A stretch of 64,000 nucleotides of DNA, from positions 310,001 to 374,000 of the forward strand of contig NZ_JAMZDX010000003.1 in assembly GCF_024172095.1 (NCBI RefSeq), in the 5' to 3' direction. Positions 1-8,425 of the stretch are shown here, piece by piece. The notes under the pieces are model-generated. The model worked only from the letters and a program-made list of their open reading frames with translations, did not search any database and was not told where the DNA came from. The translations under genes were made by a program, and so were the position numbers. Each line of letters starts with the position of its first letter. The first letter of the stretch is position 1. Origin of the DNA: Kitasatospora cinereorecta. Its GTDB lineage: Bacteria > Actinomycetota > Actinomycetes > Streptomycetales > Streptomycetaceae.

Positions 1-1448
1 AGCGGCGGCGTCCACGGTGTGGCGCAGGCGCCGAGCAGTTGGAAGGCGTCGCCGAGACCGTGTGCCCGGACGAACGCCGCCGTCCACGCGGCCCGCTCGG
101 CCGGCGGCAGTACGGCCAGCAGCCGGGCCGGCGCACCCGACGTCCGCCCGGGCCGTCCGGGGCGGGGAGCGGGCCCGAGCAGGGCTCTGGCCCAGCCGGC
201 GTCCTGCTGGCGTACGGCTGCCCGGGCCCAGGCCTCGTGCAGGTCGTCGGTCCAGTCGGCCTCGCCGTCGGCGGCGCGGAGGGTGAGCAGCTGATCCGGG
301 GTGAGGCCGGTGTCCTGCGCCCACAGCGCGAGGGGTGCGCCCGCCACGATCTCGCCGAACCACCAGGCCCGTTCGCCGCGGCCGGTCGGTGACTTCACGG
401 GTATGCCGTCGCGCTGCATCGCCGCGTCGCAGGCGGCGGGCGGAGTGACGGCGAGGTGGGCGCCGGGCGCGGATCCGTAGGTGAGGCGGACGGCGGCTCG
501 GGCGCGCTCGGCCATCCGGGCGGCGAAGGCGGAACCGGGGAGGGTGGACAGCAGCTCGGCGGCGGTCGTCCGGACGTTCTTGGAGCGGTCGGAGAGCGCC
601 GCCTCGAGGAAGGACTCGTCGGAGGCGGAGAGCCCGTCCTGCAGGGCGTCCAGGAAGAGCACCCGGTCCTCCGCGCGCTCGGTGGACCAGGTCGAGGCGA
701 GCAGCGCCAGCCCGGCGGCCGGGTTGCTGCGGCGCAGTCGGGTGAGATGGGTGACCCGTTCGGCGAACAGGCCCTCGTGCCAGAGCTGTTCGCCGTCGGG
801 CGTGGGCCGGTCGAGCGGTGCGGTGGCGGGCGGCCCGGCAGGTTCGGTGCTGGCGGCGGGGATGGCGGGGATGGCGGGGGTGCCCGCGGGGGCGGTGCGG
901 GTGACGAACCGCCAGTCCGGGTTCTGCCCGGCGAGCCAGCGGCCGAGCGGACCGGCCAGGGCGACCGTGTCGGCCCGGAGTTCGCTGCGGGTGCGGGCGG
1001 TGTCGAGCAGGGACGGGAGGAGGTGGGCGGGCGGGCGGTAGCCGCGCTCGCGGGCGGCGGACAGCCACTGGGGGAGCAGCTCGGCCAGGTTGGCGGTGGT
1101 GGCGGCGGCCGAGCGGCCGCCGAGCAGGACGGCGAGGCGCCGGGCGGCCGCTTCGGACACCTCGGGGCGCGGATCCGGCGCGGCCGGGGCCGGTATCGCG
1201 GGTGGAGCGCCCGCGGTGGCGCCGGCCCGGCGGCGGACGGCGGCCAGGGCCGCCAGCTCCAGCAGGGCGGTGGCCTGGTCGGTGCGGTCGACGGCGTCGG
1301 CCAGTTCGCCGGCCGGGCCGGTGCCACCGGGCGGGGGCAGCGGCCGGCGGTCGGTGCCGAGCAGGGCAGCGGTCTCCAGCTCGGCCCAGTCGTCGTCGAC
1401 GGCGGTGCGGGCGGGCTCGGCGGCGGTGCCGACGGCGGAGGCGGTCAC
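1..1448 (-). CDS. DUF5691 family protein (3' end outside window)
   Basis: Start is GTG at 1446-1448, preceded by a GGAGGAC ribosome site with 5 nt spacing. The frame stays open to base 1, so about 482 residues are visible and the C-terminus is missing. The N-terminal part (WAELETAALLGTDRR) and a later WWFGEIVAGAPLALWA segment are characteristic of DUF5691 proteins, an alpha-helical family of unknown function. Much of the body is alanine/leucine-rich helix resembling HEAT-like solenoid, which is my inference. The start overlaps the stop of the small ORF upstream (GTGA), so it is probably co-translated with the SWIM protein. No signal peptide or membrane segment is apparent, so it is expected in the cytoplasm. 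It belongs to the MoxR/vWA/DUF5682/SWIM neighbourhood; its role there is unknown. Confidence 0.8.
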   Translation of the reverse strand, partial: MTASAVGTAAEPARTAVDDDWAELETAALLGTDRRPLPPPGGTGPAGELADAVDRTDQATALLELAALAAVRRRAGATAGAPPAIPAPAAPDPRPEVSEAAARRLAVLLGGRSAAATTANLAELLPQWLSAARERGYRPPAHLLPSLLDTARTRSELRADTVALAGPLGRWLAGQNPDWRFVTRTAPAGTPAIPAIPAASTEPAGPPATAPLDRPTPDGEQLWHEGLFAERVTHLTRLRRSNPAAGLALLASTWSTERAEDRVLFLDALQDGLSASDESFLEAALSDRSKNVRTTAAELLSTLPGSAFAARMAERARAAVRLTYGSAPGAHLAVTPPAACDAAMQRDGIPVKSPTGRGERAWWFGEIVAGAPLALWAQDTGLTPDQLLTLRAADGEADWTDDLHEAWARAAVRQQDAGWARALLGPAPRPGRPGRTSGAPARLLAVLPPAERAAWTAAFVRAHGLGDAFQLLGACATPWTPP

Positions 1449-1672
1449 GGTCGTCCTCCGGTCGGCTGCGGGCGGGCGGTGGGGAAGCGCTCGCGGCGGC
1501 CGGCGGTGGGCGCCGCGGCGGCAGGCTGCTGCCCGGCGGGCCGCGACGGCGCGCCGGGCACGGTACGGGCGCTGTGCGCGCGCCGGCCGGTGGTGACGGC
1601 GGGAGCGGGACGGGCCGGGGTGGCGCGGTGGCGGCGGCCCCAGCCGCTGGCGATGGCGGGCAGGTGCGTCAT
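1445..1672 (-). CDS. small Pro/Arg-rich hypothetical ORF between SWIM and DUF5691 genes
   Basis: A 75-codon frame begins with ATG overlapping the stop of the SWIM gene (ATGA) and ends with a TGA overlapping the GTG of the DUF5691 gene (GTGA). The product (MTHLPAIASGWGRRHRATPA...) is basic, rich in Pro, Ala and Arg, predicted disordered, and matches no family I recognise. The double stop-start overlap suggests translational coupling across the operon, so it may be a real small protein or a ribosome-passing linker. Composition alone cannot distinguish coding from chance in such GC-rich DNA. Confidence 0.35.
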   Translation of the reverse strand: MTHLPAIASGWGRRHRATPARPAPAVTTGRRAHSARTVPGAPSRPAGQQPAAAAPTAGRRERFPTARPQPTGGRP

Positions 1673-2985
1673 TGGGTCACTCCGATCGGTCGGGCGGACT
1701 CGGTCCAGGCGGTGACGGGGGCGAATCCGGCGTGGCCGCACTCGCCGAAGAGGGTGACCGGGTGGCCGGCGGAGGCGGCGGCCAGCCGCCACAGCGCGGC
1801 CTCCGGGACGGACCCGCGGCGGACCCGCAGGGCGCTGCGACCGTCCGTCAGCTGCCACCCCTCGGGCCCGAGAACGGGCACCACGCCGGTGAGCACGGTC
1901 GGCCAGGCGTCCAGCCAGGGGTCGTCGGCCACCGCCTCGCCGTACTCGGCCATCGCCTCCTCGGGCGACAGCCCGGCCGGGGCCTCGGCGGGTGCGGGTT
2001 CGGGCGTGCCGTACCGGGTGCCGAGGACGGCCCGCAGCGGGCGGGCACCGGGGTGGAAGGCCAGCTCGGCCTCCAGCGCCCGGCCGGTGGGCAGGGCGAG
2101 GTCGGGCGCCTGGCCGGGGCGGCCGAAGGCGAGCAGCACGGCGCTGCGGCCGGTCTTGGCGCCGCGCAGCCACAGCCGGCGGGTGGTCAGTCGGTCGTCG
2201 GCGGTGTCGCGGCTGCCGAGCACGTGCCAGCGGTCGCGGACGGTCGGGCCGGCCAGCAGCTCGGCGCTGTCGGCAGTGAAGCCGACCCTGGTCCGCACGG
2301 TCGCCGCGAGCGGGGCGGGCAGGGTGTCGATCCGGCCGTAGGCGCCGGCCAGCAGGTGCAGCATCGCGTACTCCTCCAGCAGGGCCTCCTGCGGCGTCTC
2401 GGCCAGGGCGCGGACCCGGGTGGCCAGGCCGGGCGCCTGGGCGTCGACCATGCGGGCCGCCACCTCCTCCCAGCCGTCGGCGGAGGGACGGTCTGCGAGG
2501 CCGCGTCGGACGCCGTCGGCCAGGCGCAGGCGCAGCTCCCCGGCCCCGGCGGCGACCCGGGCGGACCGGCGCTCGGCGCGCCGCCGGGCGGCCGCCGGGT
2601 CGGCCTCGGCGGCTCCGGCCTCGCGGCGGGCGGTCTTCTGCTCGGCGGCCTCGCGGCGGGCGTCGATCCACTCGGCCACCCAGCCGGGCGGCTCGGCGTC
2701 GTCGGCGACCGCCTCGGGGCCCGCGCTCCACAGCAGGAGCAGGCCGAGCGCGTGCTTGCACGGGAACTTCCGGCTGGGGCAGCTGCACCGGTATGCGGGC
2801 GTGCCGAGCTCGACGGCCGTCCGGTACGGCGTGCTGCCGCTGCCCTTGCACAGGCCCCACAGGACGCCCTGCCCCGAGCCCTGCTCCGACCAGGGCGAGG
2901 GGCCGGACAGCTTGCCGGCGGCCTTCCCTGACGCCGGATCAGGGGCGAGGGACAGGATGTCTTCGGTGCTCCAGCGTTCCTCCAT
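1669..2985 (-). CDS. SWIM zinc-finger protein (YehQ-like)
   Basis: The protein has 438 residues and starts MEERWSTEDILSLAPDP. The SWIM zinc-binding signature CxC...CxH is at Cys67, Cys69, Cys76 and His78 (CSCPSRKFPCKHALG). The fold is generally linked to DNA or protein binding. The rest is a helical region rich in Arg/Glu (about 105-160) and a C-terminal domain with no recognised catalytic motif. There is no Shine-Dalgarno sequence before the ATG; instead TAACGT lies 7 nt upstream, fitting a leaderless transcript. It is divergent from the MoxR ATPase gene, and its stop overlaps the next small ORF. Enterobacterial YehQ is a SWIM protein found beside YehL (MoxR), YehM and YehP (vWA), so I infer this is the equivalent component. 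Molecular function is unknown. Confidence 0.85.
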   Translation of the reverse strand: MEERWSTEDILSLAPDPASGKAAGKLSGPSPWSEQGSGQGVLWGLCKGSGSTPYRTAVELGTPAYRCSCPSRKFPCKHALGLLLLWSAGPEAVADDAEPPGWVAEWIDARREAAEQKTARREAGAAEADPAAARRRAERRSARVAAGAGELRLRLADGVRRGLADRPSADGWEEVAARMVDAQAPGLATRVRALAETPQEALLEEYAMLHLLAGAYGRIDTLPAPLAATVRTRVGFTADSAELLAGPTVRDRWHVLGSRDTADDRLTTRRLWLRGAKTGRSAVLLAFGRPGQAPDLALPTGRALEAELAFHPGARPLRAVLGTRYGTPEPAPAEAPAGLSPEEAMAEYGEAVADDPWLDAWPTVLTGVVPVLGPEGWQLTDGRSALRVRRGSVPEAALWRLAAASAGHPVTLFGECGHAGFAPVTAWTESARPIGVTQ

Positions 2986-2992
2986 GGCGACG

Positions 2993-2998
2993 ACGTTA
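2993..2998 (-). promoter_or_regulatory. -10 box of leaderless SWIM-gene promoter
   Basis: TAACGT on the minus strand ends 7 nt before the ATG at 2985, which would place the transcription start at the A of the start codon. No ribosome site is present, supporting leaderless expression. No good -35 was found at the expected distance. Confidence 0.45.
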
Positions 2999-3004
2999 GG
3001 AGGG

Positions 3005-3088
3005 GCCACTGACAAATCCGGGGGTCGGCAGCCGGGTGTCACTCGAACTGATGAACGATCAGAAAGTGGGGCGGGATTTGTCAGTGGC
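3005..3088. repeat. 15-bp perfect inverted repeat in divergent promoter region
   Basis: GCCACTGACAAATCC at 3005-3019 recurs as its exact reverse complement at 3074-3088, separated by 54 bp. Each copy holds a TTGTCA hexamer pointing outward towards the gene on its side. Between them lies a smaller dyad, CTGAT-gaacg-ATCAG (3048-3062). The arrangement suits paired operator sites controlling both arms of the SWIM/MoxR cluster, but no regulator family is assigned. Confidence 0.5.
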
Positions 3089-3246
3089 GGGGTGCATGGT
3101 TGTTGTCGCAGGGCGCGAACGGGTGTGCGAAACGCCTGGTCCCGTGGCCCTGTGTGACATCTGCGCCGATGGTCCCACCAATCCCTGAGCCGCCCCCGCC
3201 CCTGCCACAGGTGTGCCGTGGGCCGGCCCGTATGAAGGAGCAGTCG

Positions 3247-4425
3247 ATGACCGCGTCGATGGCCACCGAGCCGACCGCCGAGCCGACCGCGGAGCCGACC
3301 GCGGGCTCCGCCGCGGGGTCCACTGCCGGGTCCGGCGCGCACCCGGCCCCGGTCCTGCGGCAGCACGCGGAGGACGCCTTCGCCGCCGAGCTGGCCGCTC
3401 TCGCGGCGCAGGACGACCGCCCCCGCCCCGAGCGCTGGCGGCTCTCCCCGTGGGCTGTCGCCACCTACCTGACGGGTGGTGAACTGCCGGACGGCACCGT
3501 CGTCACGCCCAAGTACATCGGCCCCCGCCGGATCGTCGAGGTCGCCGTCACCACCCTGGCCACCGATCGCGCACTGCTCCTCCTCGGCGTGCCGGGCACC
3601 GCCAAGACCTGGGTCTCCGAGCACCTCGCGGCGGCCATCAGCGGCGACTCCACGCTGCTCGTCCAGGGCACCGCCGGCACCCCCGAGGAGGCCGTCCGGT
3701 ACGGCTGGAACTACGCCCAGCTGCTCGCACACGGCCCGAGCCGCGACGCGCTGGTGCCCTCCCCGGTGATGCGGGCGATGGCCGACGGCCGGATCGCCCG
3801 GGTCGAGGAGCTCACCCGCATCCCGGCCGACGTGCAGGACAGCCTGATCACCATCCTCTCCGAGAAGACCCTGCCGGTCCCCGAGCTCGGCAGCGAGATC
3901 CAGGCCGTCCGCGGCTTCAACCTGATCGCCACCGCCAACGACCGCGACCGCGGGGTCAACGAGCTCTCCTCCGCATTGCGCCGCCGCTTCAACACGGTGG
4001 TGCTGCCGCTGCCGGCGACGCTGGAGGAGGAGGTCGAGATCGTCACCCGCCGGGTCGGCCAGCTCGGCCGCTCGCTCGACCTGCCCGAGCTCCCCGGCGG
4101 CGCCGAGCAGATCCGACGCGTCGTCACCGTCTTCCGTGAGCTGCGCGCGGGCCTCACCGCCGACGGCCGAACCAAGGTCAAGACCCCCGGCGGCACCCTC
4201 TCCACCGCCGAGGCCATCTCGGTGGTCACCAACGGCCTCGCGCTCGCCACCCACTTCGGCGACGGCGTGCTGCGCGCCGGCGACATCACCGACGGCATCC
4301 TCGGCGCGGTCGTCCGCGACCCGGTGGCGGACCGGCAGGTCTGGCGCGAGTACCTGGAGGGCGTCGTCCGCGAGCGCGAGGGCTGGAAGGACTTCTACCG
4401 CGCCGCTCGGGAGGTGGGCGCATGA
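3247..4425 (+). CDS. MoxR-family AAA+ ATPase (YehL-like)
   Basis: The start ATG at 3247 has AAGGAG 6 nt upstream and gives 392 residues; an upstream ATG at 3100 in the same frame lacks this support. The first 32 residues are a low-complexity EPTAEPTAEPTAGS stretch. The ATPase core follows: Walker A GVPGTAKT (114-121), a Walker-B region RVEELTR (185-191) with Glu-Glu where Asp-Glu is usual, sensor 1 LIATAND (226-232) and arginine-finger region ALRRRFN (243-249). MoxR ATPases act with vWA-domain proteins as chaperone-like complexes, often in metal insertion or protein maturation. The stop overlaps the DUF5682 start (ATGA), so the genes are translationally coupled. The gene set resembles the YehL subfamily; substrate unknown. 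Confidence 0.92.
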   Translation: MTASMATEPTAEPTAEPTAGSAAGSTAGSGAHPAPVLRQHAEDAFAAELAALAAQDDRPRPERWRLSPWAVATYLTGGELPDGTVVTPKYIGPRRIVEVAVTTLATDRALLLLGVPGTAKTWVSEHLAAAISGDSTLLVQGTAGTPEEAVRYGWNYAQLLAHGPSRDALVPSPVMRAMADGRIARVEELTRIPADVQDSLITILSEKTLPVPELGSEIQAVRGFNLIATANDRDRGVNELSSALRRRFNTVVLPLPATLEEEVEIVTRRVGQLGRSLDLPELPGGAEQIRRVVTVFRELRAGLTADGRTKVKTPGGTLSTAEAISVVTNGLALATHFGDGVLRAGDITDGILGAVVRDPVADRQVWREYLEGVVREREGWKDFYRAAREVGA

Positions 4426-7040
4426 CCGACCAGGTGACCCTGCTGGGCATCCGCCACCACGGCCCCGGTTCCGCCCGTGCCGTCGCCGCCGCCCTGGAGC
4501 AGCTGCGGCCCGACGCCGTGCTGATCGAGGGCCCGCCGGAGGCCGACCAGCTCCTCGCCCTGGCCGGCGACAAGGAGATGACGCCGCCGGTCGCCCTGCT
4601 CGCCCACGTCGTGGACGACCCGGCCAAGGCCGCGTTCTGGCCGTTCGCCGCCTTCTCCCCGGAGTGGGTGGCCCTGCGGTACGCGGTCGAGTCGGACGTC
4701 CCGGTGCGCTTCATCGACCTGCCCGCCGCGGCCGGGTTCGCGCTCGCCGCCCGGTCCTCGTCGGGAGTGCCGGGGGGCACTTCCGGCGAACCGGGCGGCG
4801 GCTCCCCGGCGGCAGCCGGGCACCAGAGCGGGTCGGACGCCGACTCTCCGACCGGCCCGACCGGCCCGGCCGACGCCCACGGTGCCGCGCGAGGGGACGG
4901 CACCGCGGGCGCGGTCGGGGCCACGAAGGACGGGGATCCGGCGGAGACCGGCCAGACCGACCAGAGCGGACTGAGTGGTCCGAGTGGTTCGAGCGGTCCG
5001 TCCGTCGAGGTCGACGACAGCCCAGCGGTGGACGCGATCGACCCGATCGCCGAGCTCGCCCGGGCCGCCGGCCACGACGACCCCGAGCGGTGGTGGGAGG
5101 ACGTGGTTGAGCACCGGACGCCCGACGCCGACGCCCTCGCCCCCTTCGCCGCCGTCGCCGAGGCCATGACCGCCCTGCGCGAGGACGTCCCGGTCGGCCG
5201 CCGCGACGAGCTGCGCGAGGCGCACATGCGCCAGCAGATCCGCGCGGCCCGCCGCGCCGGACACGCCCGGATCGCCGTCGTCTGCGGCGCCTGGCACGTG
5301 CCCGCACTGCAGTCCATGCCGACCGTCGCCCACGACCGGGCGCTGCTGGCCGGGCTGCCCAGGAAGCCGAAGACCGAGATCACCTGGGTGCCGTGGACGC
5401 ACCGCAGGCTCTCCCAGCACACCGGCTACGGCGCCGGCATCGACTCGCCCGGCTGGTACCACCACCTCTTCACCACCGAGCAGGACACCGTCGCCCACTG
5501 GATGACCCGGGTCGCCGAGCTGCTCCGCGCCGAGGACCACCCGGTCTCCTCCGCCCACGTGATCGAGGCCGTCCGGCTCGCCGAGACGCTCGCCGCGATG
5601 CGCGGCCGCCCGCTCGCCGGGCTGACCGAGACCCTCGACGCCGTACGGGCCGTCATGTGCGACGGGTCGGACATCGCCCTCGCCCTGGTGCACGACCGGC
5701 TGGTGATCGGCGACGCTCTCGGCGAGGTCCCGGACGGCGCTCCCGCCGTCCCGCTCCAGCGCGACCTCGCCCGACTGCACCGAAGCCTGCGGCTCAAGCC
5801 GGACGCGGGCGAGCGCGAGCTGGCCCTGGACCTGCGCAAGGAGCTCGACGCCGACCGCTCCCGGCTGCTGCACCGGCTTCGCCTGCTCGGCATCGACTGG
5901 GGCGTCCCGAGCCGATCCGCCGTCAACTCCACCGGCACCTTCCGGGAGACCTGGAGCCTGCGCTGGGAGCCCGAGTTCGCGGTCCGGATCGTCGAGGCGG
6001 CGCAGTGGGGCACCACCGTCGAGTCCGCCGCCACCGGCAAGGCCGTCGAGGAGGCGGCCGGCGCGCAGGAGCTGGCCGAGCTCACCGCCCTCGCCGAGCG
6101 CTGCCTGCTCGCCGGGCTGCCCGGCGCCCTGCCGGCCGTGATGCGGCTGCTCGCCGACCGCGCCGCCCTCGACACCGATGTCGCGCACCTCGCCGCCGCG
6201 CTGCCCGCCCTGGTTCGCTCGCTCCGCTACGGCGACGTGCGGGCCACCGACGGCAGCGCCCTCGCCGAGGTCGCCCACGGCCTCGCCGAACGCATCTGCG
6301 TCGGGCTCCCACCTGCCTGCACCGGCCTGGACGCCGACGGCGCCACCGCGATGCGGGCCCACCTCGACGCCGTCCACACCGCCATGGCCCTCCTCCCGGA
6401 CGCTCCCGAGCCGACGGCGCCCGAGTCCGAAACAGGCGGGGCGGAGCCGGCCAACCCCGCCCCCGCCCCCGTCGACGGGGTCGCCGAGCGTTGGGCCGCC
6501 GCTCTGCACTCGCTGGCCGCCCGCGAACCGGCCGGCGGTCCCGCCACCGGCGTGCCCGGCGTGCTGCGCGGGCGGGCGGTCCGGCTGCTGCTGGACGAGG
6601 GCCGGCTCGCCCCGGACGAAGCCGGTCGGCGGATGCGGCTGGTCCTGTCACCCGCCGGGGCGCCCGCAGACGCGGCCGGCTGGATCGAGGGCTTCCTGTC
6701 CGGCGGGGGCGCTCTGCTGCTCCACGACCCGGCGTTGCTCGGGCTGCTCGACGACTGGCTGTCCGGCGTGCCTGCCGACACCTTCACCGACCTGCTGCCG
6801 GTGCTGCGCCGCACCTTCTCGGCGCTGGAGGCGGGCGTCCGCCGCACCATCGGCGAGCGGGTCGCTGCCGGGCCGCTCACCGCCGCACCGGTACCGGCAG
6901 CCGCCCGCCCGAGCGACCTCGACCCCGCCCGCGCCGACGCCGCCCTGGCAACCCTCGCCCTCCTCCTCGGGCTCCCCGCTCCCGACGACCGCCCCGGCCT
7001 GGCCCGGATCCCGCGCCAGGCCGACCGCCGCGCCTCCTGA
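4422..7040 (+). CDS. DUF5682 family protein (YehM-like)
   Basis: This 872-residue protein overlaps the ATPase stop by four bases. The N-terminus GIRHHGPGSARAV (9-21) followed by LIEGPPEADQL and a later VVCGAWHVPAL (about 285-295) is the DUF5682 pattern. The paired His-containing motifs recall the TraB/EreA-like fold, an analogy only, not a proven relationship. Between about residues 105 and 205 is an insertion rich in Ser, Gly, Asp and Pro that looks disordered and interrupts the conserved core. The C-terminal half is helical, Ala/Leu/Arg-rich. There is no signal peptide. It is the middle gene of the MoxR - DUF5682 - vWA operon and probably a client adaptor or effector of that ATPase; the biochemical activity is unknown. 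Confidence 0.85.
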   Translation: MTDQVTLLGIRHHGPGSARAVAAALEQLRPDAVLIEGPPEADQLLALAGDKEMTPPVALLAHVVDDPAKAAFWPFAAFSPEWVALRYAVESDVPVRFIDLPAAAGFALAARSSSGVPGGTSGEPGGGSPAAAGHQSGSDADSPTGPTGPADAHGAARGDGTAGAVGATKDGDPAETGQTDQSGLSGPSGSSGPSVEVDDSPAVDAIDPIAELARAAGHDDPERWWEDVVEHRTPDADALAPFAAVAEAMTALREDVPVGRRDELREAHMRQQIRAARRAGHARIAVVCGAWHVPALQSMPTVAHDRALLAGLPRKPKTEITWVPWTHRRLSQHTGYGAGIDSPGWYHHLFTTEQDTVAHWMTRVAELLRAEDHPVSSAHVIEAVRLAETLAAMRGRPLAGLTETLDAVRAVMCDGSDIALALVHDRLVIGDALGEVPDGAPAVPLQRDLARLHRSLRLKPDAGERELALDLRKELDADRSRLLHRLRLLGIDWGVPSRSAVNSTGTFRETWSLRWEPEFAVRIVEAAQWGTTVESAATGKAVEEAAGAQELAELTALAERCLLAGLPGALPAVMRLLADRAALDTDVAHLAAALPALVRSLRYGDVRATDGSALAEVAHGLAERICVGLPPACTGLDADGATAMRAHLDAVHTAMALLPDAPEPTAPESETGGAEPANPAPAPVDGVAERWAAALHSLAAREPAGGPATGVPGVLRGRAVRLLLDEGRLAPDEAGRRMRLVLSPAGAPADAAGWIEGFLSGGGALLLHDPALLGLLDDWLSGVPADTFTDLLPVLRRTFSALEAGVRRTIGERVAAGPLTAAPVPAAARPSDLDPARADAALATLALLLGLPAPDDRPGLARIPRQADRRAS

Positions 7041-7142
7041 CCGTCCCCGCCGACTGCCCCCGCCCGTCCCGCCTCACCCCCAGCGACCCGTCGCACTCAC
7101 CCGCTTCCGACTCGCCCGACTCACCCGACCAAGGAGCGCCAG

Positions 7143-8339
7143 ATGACCACTGTCCAGGCCGCCGCCGCCGACCCCGCCGTCGAGCGCATGCGGCGTTGGC
7201 GGCTCGTCCTCGGCGGCGAGTCCGACGGCACCGGATGCCGCCTCACCGGGCGGGACGCCGCGATGGACTCGGCCCTGGCCGCGCTGTACCGGGGGAGCGC
7301 CGACGGGAGCGACGGGGCGCGCGGCCGGCAGACCCGGTCGGCGGGCCTGGGAGGTTCGGCCCCGCAGGTGGCCCGCTGGCTGGGCGACATTCGGGAGTAC
7401 TTCCCGACCTCCGTGGTCCAGCTGATGCAGCAGGACGCGATCAGCCGGCTGGGGCTGGACCGGCTGCTGCTGGAGCCCGAGATGCTGGAGGCGGTGGAGC
7501 CGGACGTCCACCTGGTCGGCACCCTGCTCTCGTTGAAGCACGCCCTGCCGGAGACCACCCGGGAGACGGCCCGCGCGGTGGTCGGTGCGGTGGTGGCCGA
7601 GCTGGAGCGCCGCCTGGCCGACCGCACCCGGTCCACGCTGGGCGGCGCCCTCGACCGCAGCGCCCGGGTCAACCGCCCCCGCCACCGGGACATCGACTGG
7701 GGCCGCACGATCCGGGCGAACCTGAAGAACTACCTGCCCGATGCCGGTCCGGACGGCCGCGGCACCGTGGTGCCGGAGCGCCTGGTCGGGTACGCCCGCG
7801 CCCAGCGCGCGGTGAAGAAGGACGTCATCCTCTGCATCGACCAGTCCGGCTCGATGGCCGCCTCCGTGGTGCACTCGGCGGTGTTCGGGGCGGTCCTCGC
7901 CTCGATGCACAGCCTGGACACCCGCCTGGTCGTCTTCGACACCTCGGTGGTCGACCTGACCGAGCAGCTCACCGACCCGGTGGACGTCCTGTTCGCCACC
8001 CGGCTCGGCGGCGGCACCGACATCAACCGGGCGCTCGCCTACTGCCAGTCGAGGATCACCCGGCCGTCCGAGACGATCGTGGTGCTGATCAGCGACCTCT
8101 ACGAGGGTGGCATCCGCAGCGAGATGCTCAAGCGGGTCGCGACGATGAAGGCCTCGGGGGTGCAGTTCATCGCCCTGCTCGCACTCTCGGACGAGGGTGC
8201 GCCCGCGTACGACCACAACCACGCGGCCGCGCTGGCCGCCCTCGGCGCTCCGGCCTTCGCCTGTACGCCGGACGTCTTCCCCGACATCATGGCCGCCGCG
8301 ATCGAGAAGCGGCCGCTGCCCGTGCCGGCCGCGACGTGA
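7143..8339 (+). CDS. vWA (MIDAS) domain protein (YehP-like)
   Basis: It has 398 residues, starting MTTVQAAAADPAVERMRRW, with AAGGAGCG 4 nt before the ATG. A von Willebrand factor A domain occupies about 225-390. The metal-ion-dependent adhesion motif DQSGSMAAS is near residue 233, the conserved Thr-containing loop is LGGGTDIN, and the third metal motif is LISDLYEGG. The N-terminal 200 residues are helical with no named domain. vWA proteins paired with MoxR ATPases supply the metal-dependent binding surface for the complex. The gene follows DUF5682 after 102 bp and ends the rightward operon. No membrane segment is seen, unlike BatA-type vWA proteins, so a cytosolic complex is likely. Confidence 0.9.
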   Translation: MTTVQAAAADPAVERMRRWRLVLGGESDGTGCRLTGRDAAMDSALAALYRGSADGSDGARGRQTRSAGLGGSAPQVARWLGDIREYFPTSVVQLMQQDAISRLGLDRLLLEPEMLEAVEPDVHLVGTLLSLKHALPETTRETARAVVGAVVAELERRLADRTRSTLGGALDRSARVNRPRHRDIDWGRTIRANLKNYLPDAGPDGRGTVVPERLVGYARAQRAVKKDVILCIDQSGSMAASVVHSAVFGAVLASMHSLDTRLVVFDTSVVDLTEQLTDPVDVLFATRLGGGTDINRALAYCQSRITRPSETIVVLISDLYEGGIRSEMLKRVATMKASGVQFIALLALSDEGAPAYDHNHAAALAALGAPAFACTPDVFPDIMAAAIEKRPLPVPAAT

Positions 8340-8350
8340 CGCCTCCCGGC

Positions 8351-8425
8351 GATCCGGACGGTCCGACGCGGCCCCGACGACCCGGACGGTCCGACGCAGC
8401 CCCGACGACCCGACACTTCCCCGAC
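8351..8425. repeat. short tandem repeat after the vWA gene
   Basis: Two 28-bp copies (8351-8378 and 8379-8406) differ at only two positions; each contains CGGACGGTCCGACGC. A shortened third copy runs to about 8425, followed by further CCGATCCGACC-type repeats to about 8465. The repeat lies in the 447-bp gap (8340-8786) before sucC. I see no gene or clear rho-independent terminator in that gap; it presumably also holds the sucC promoter. Confidence 0.7.

Noticed and set aside
3100..3246. N-terminal extension of the MoxR ATPase
   Set aside because: The added residues are not family-like, and the AAGGAG site fits the ATG at 3247.
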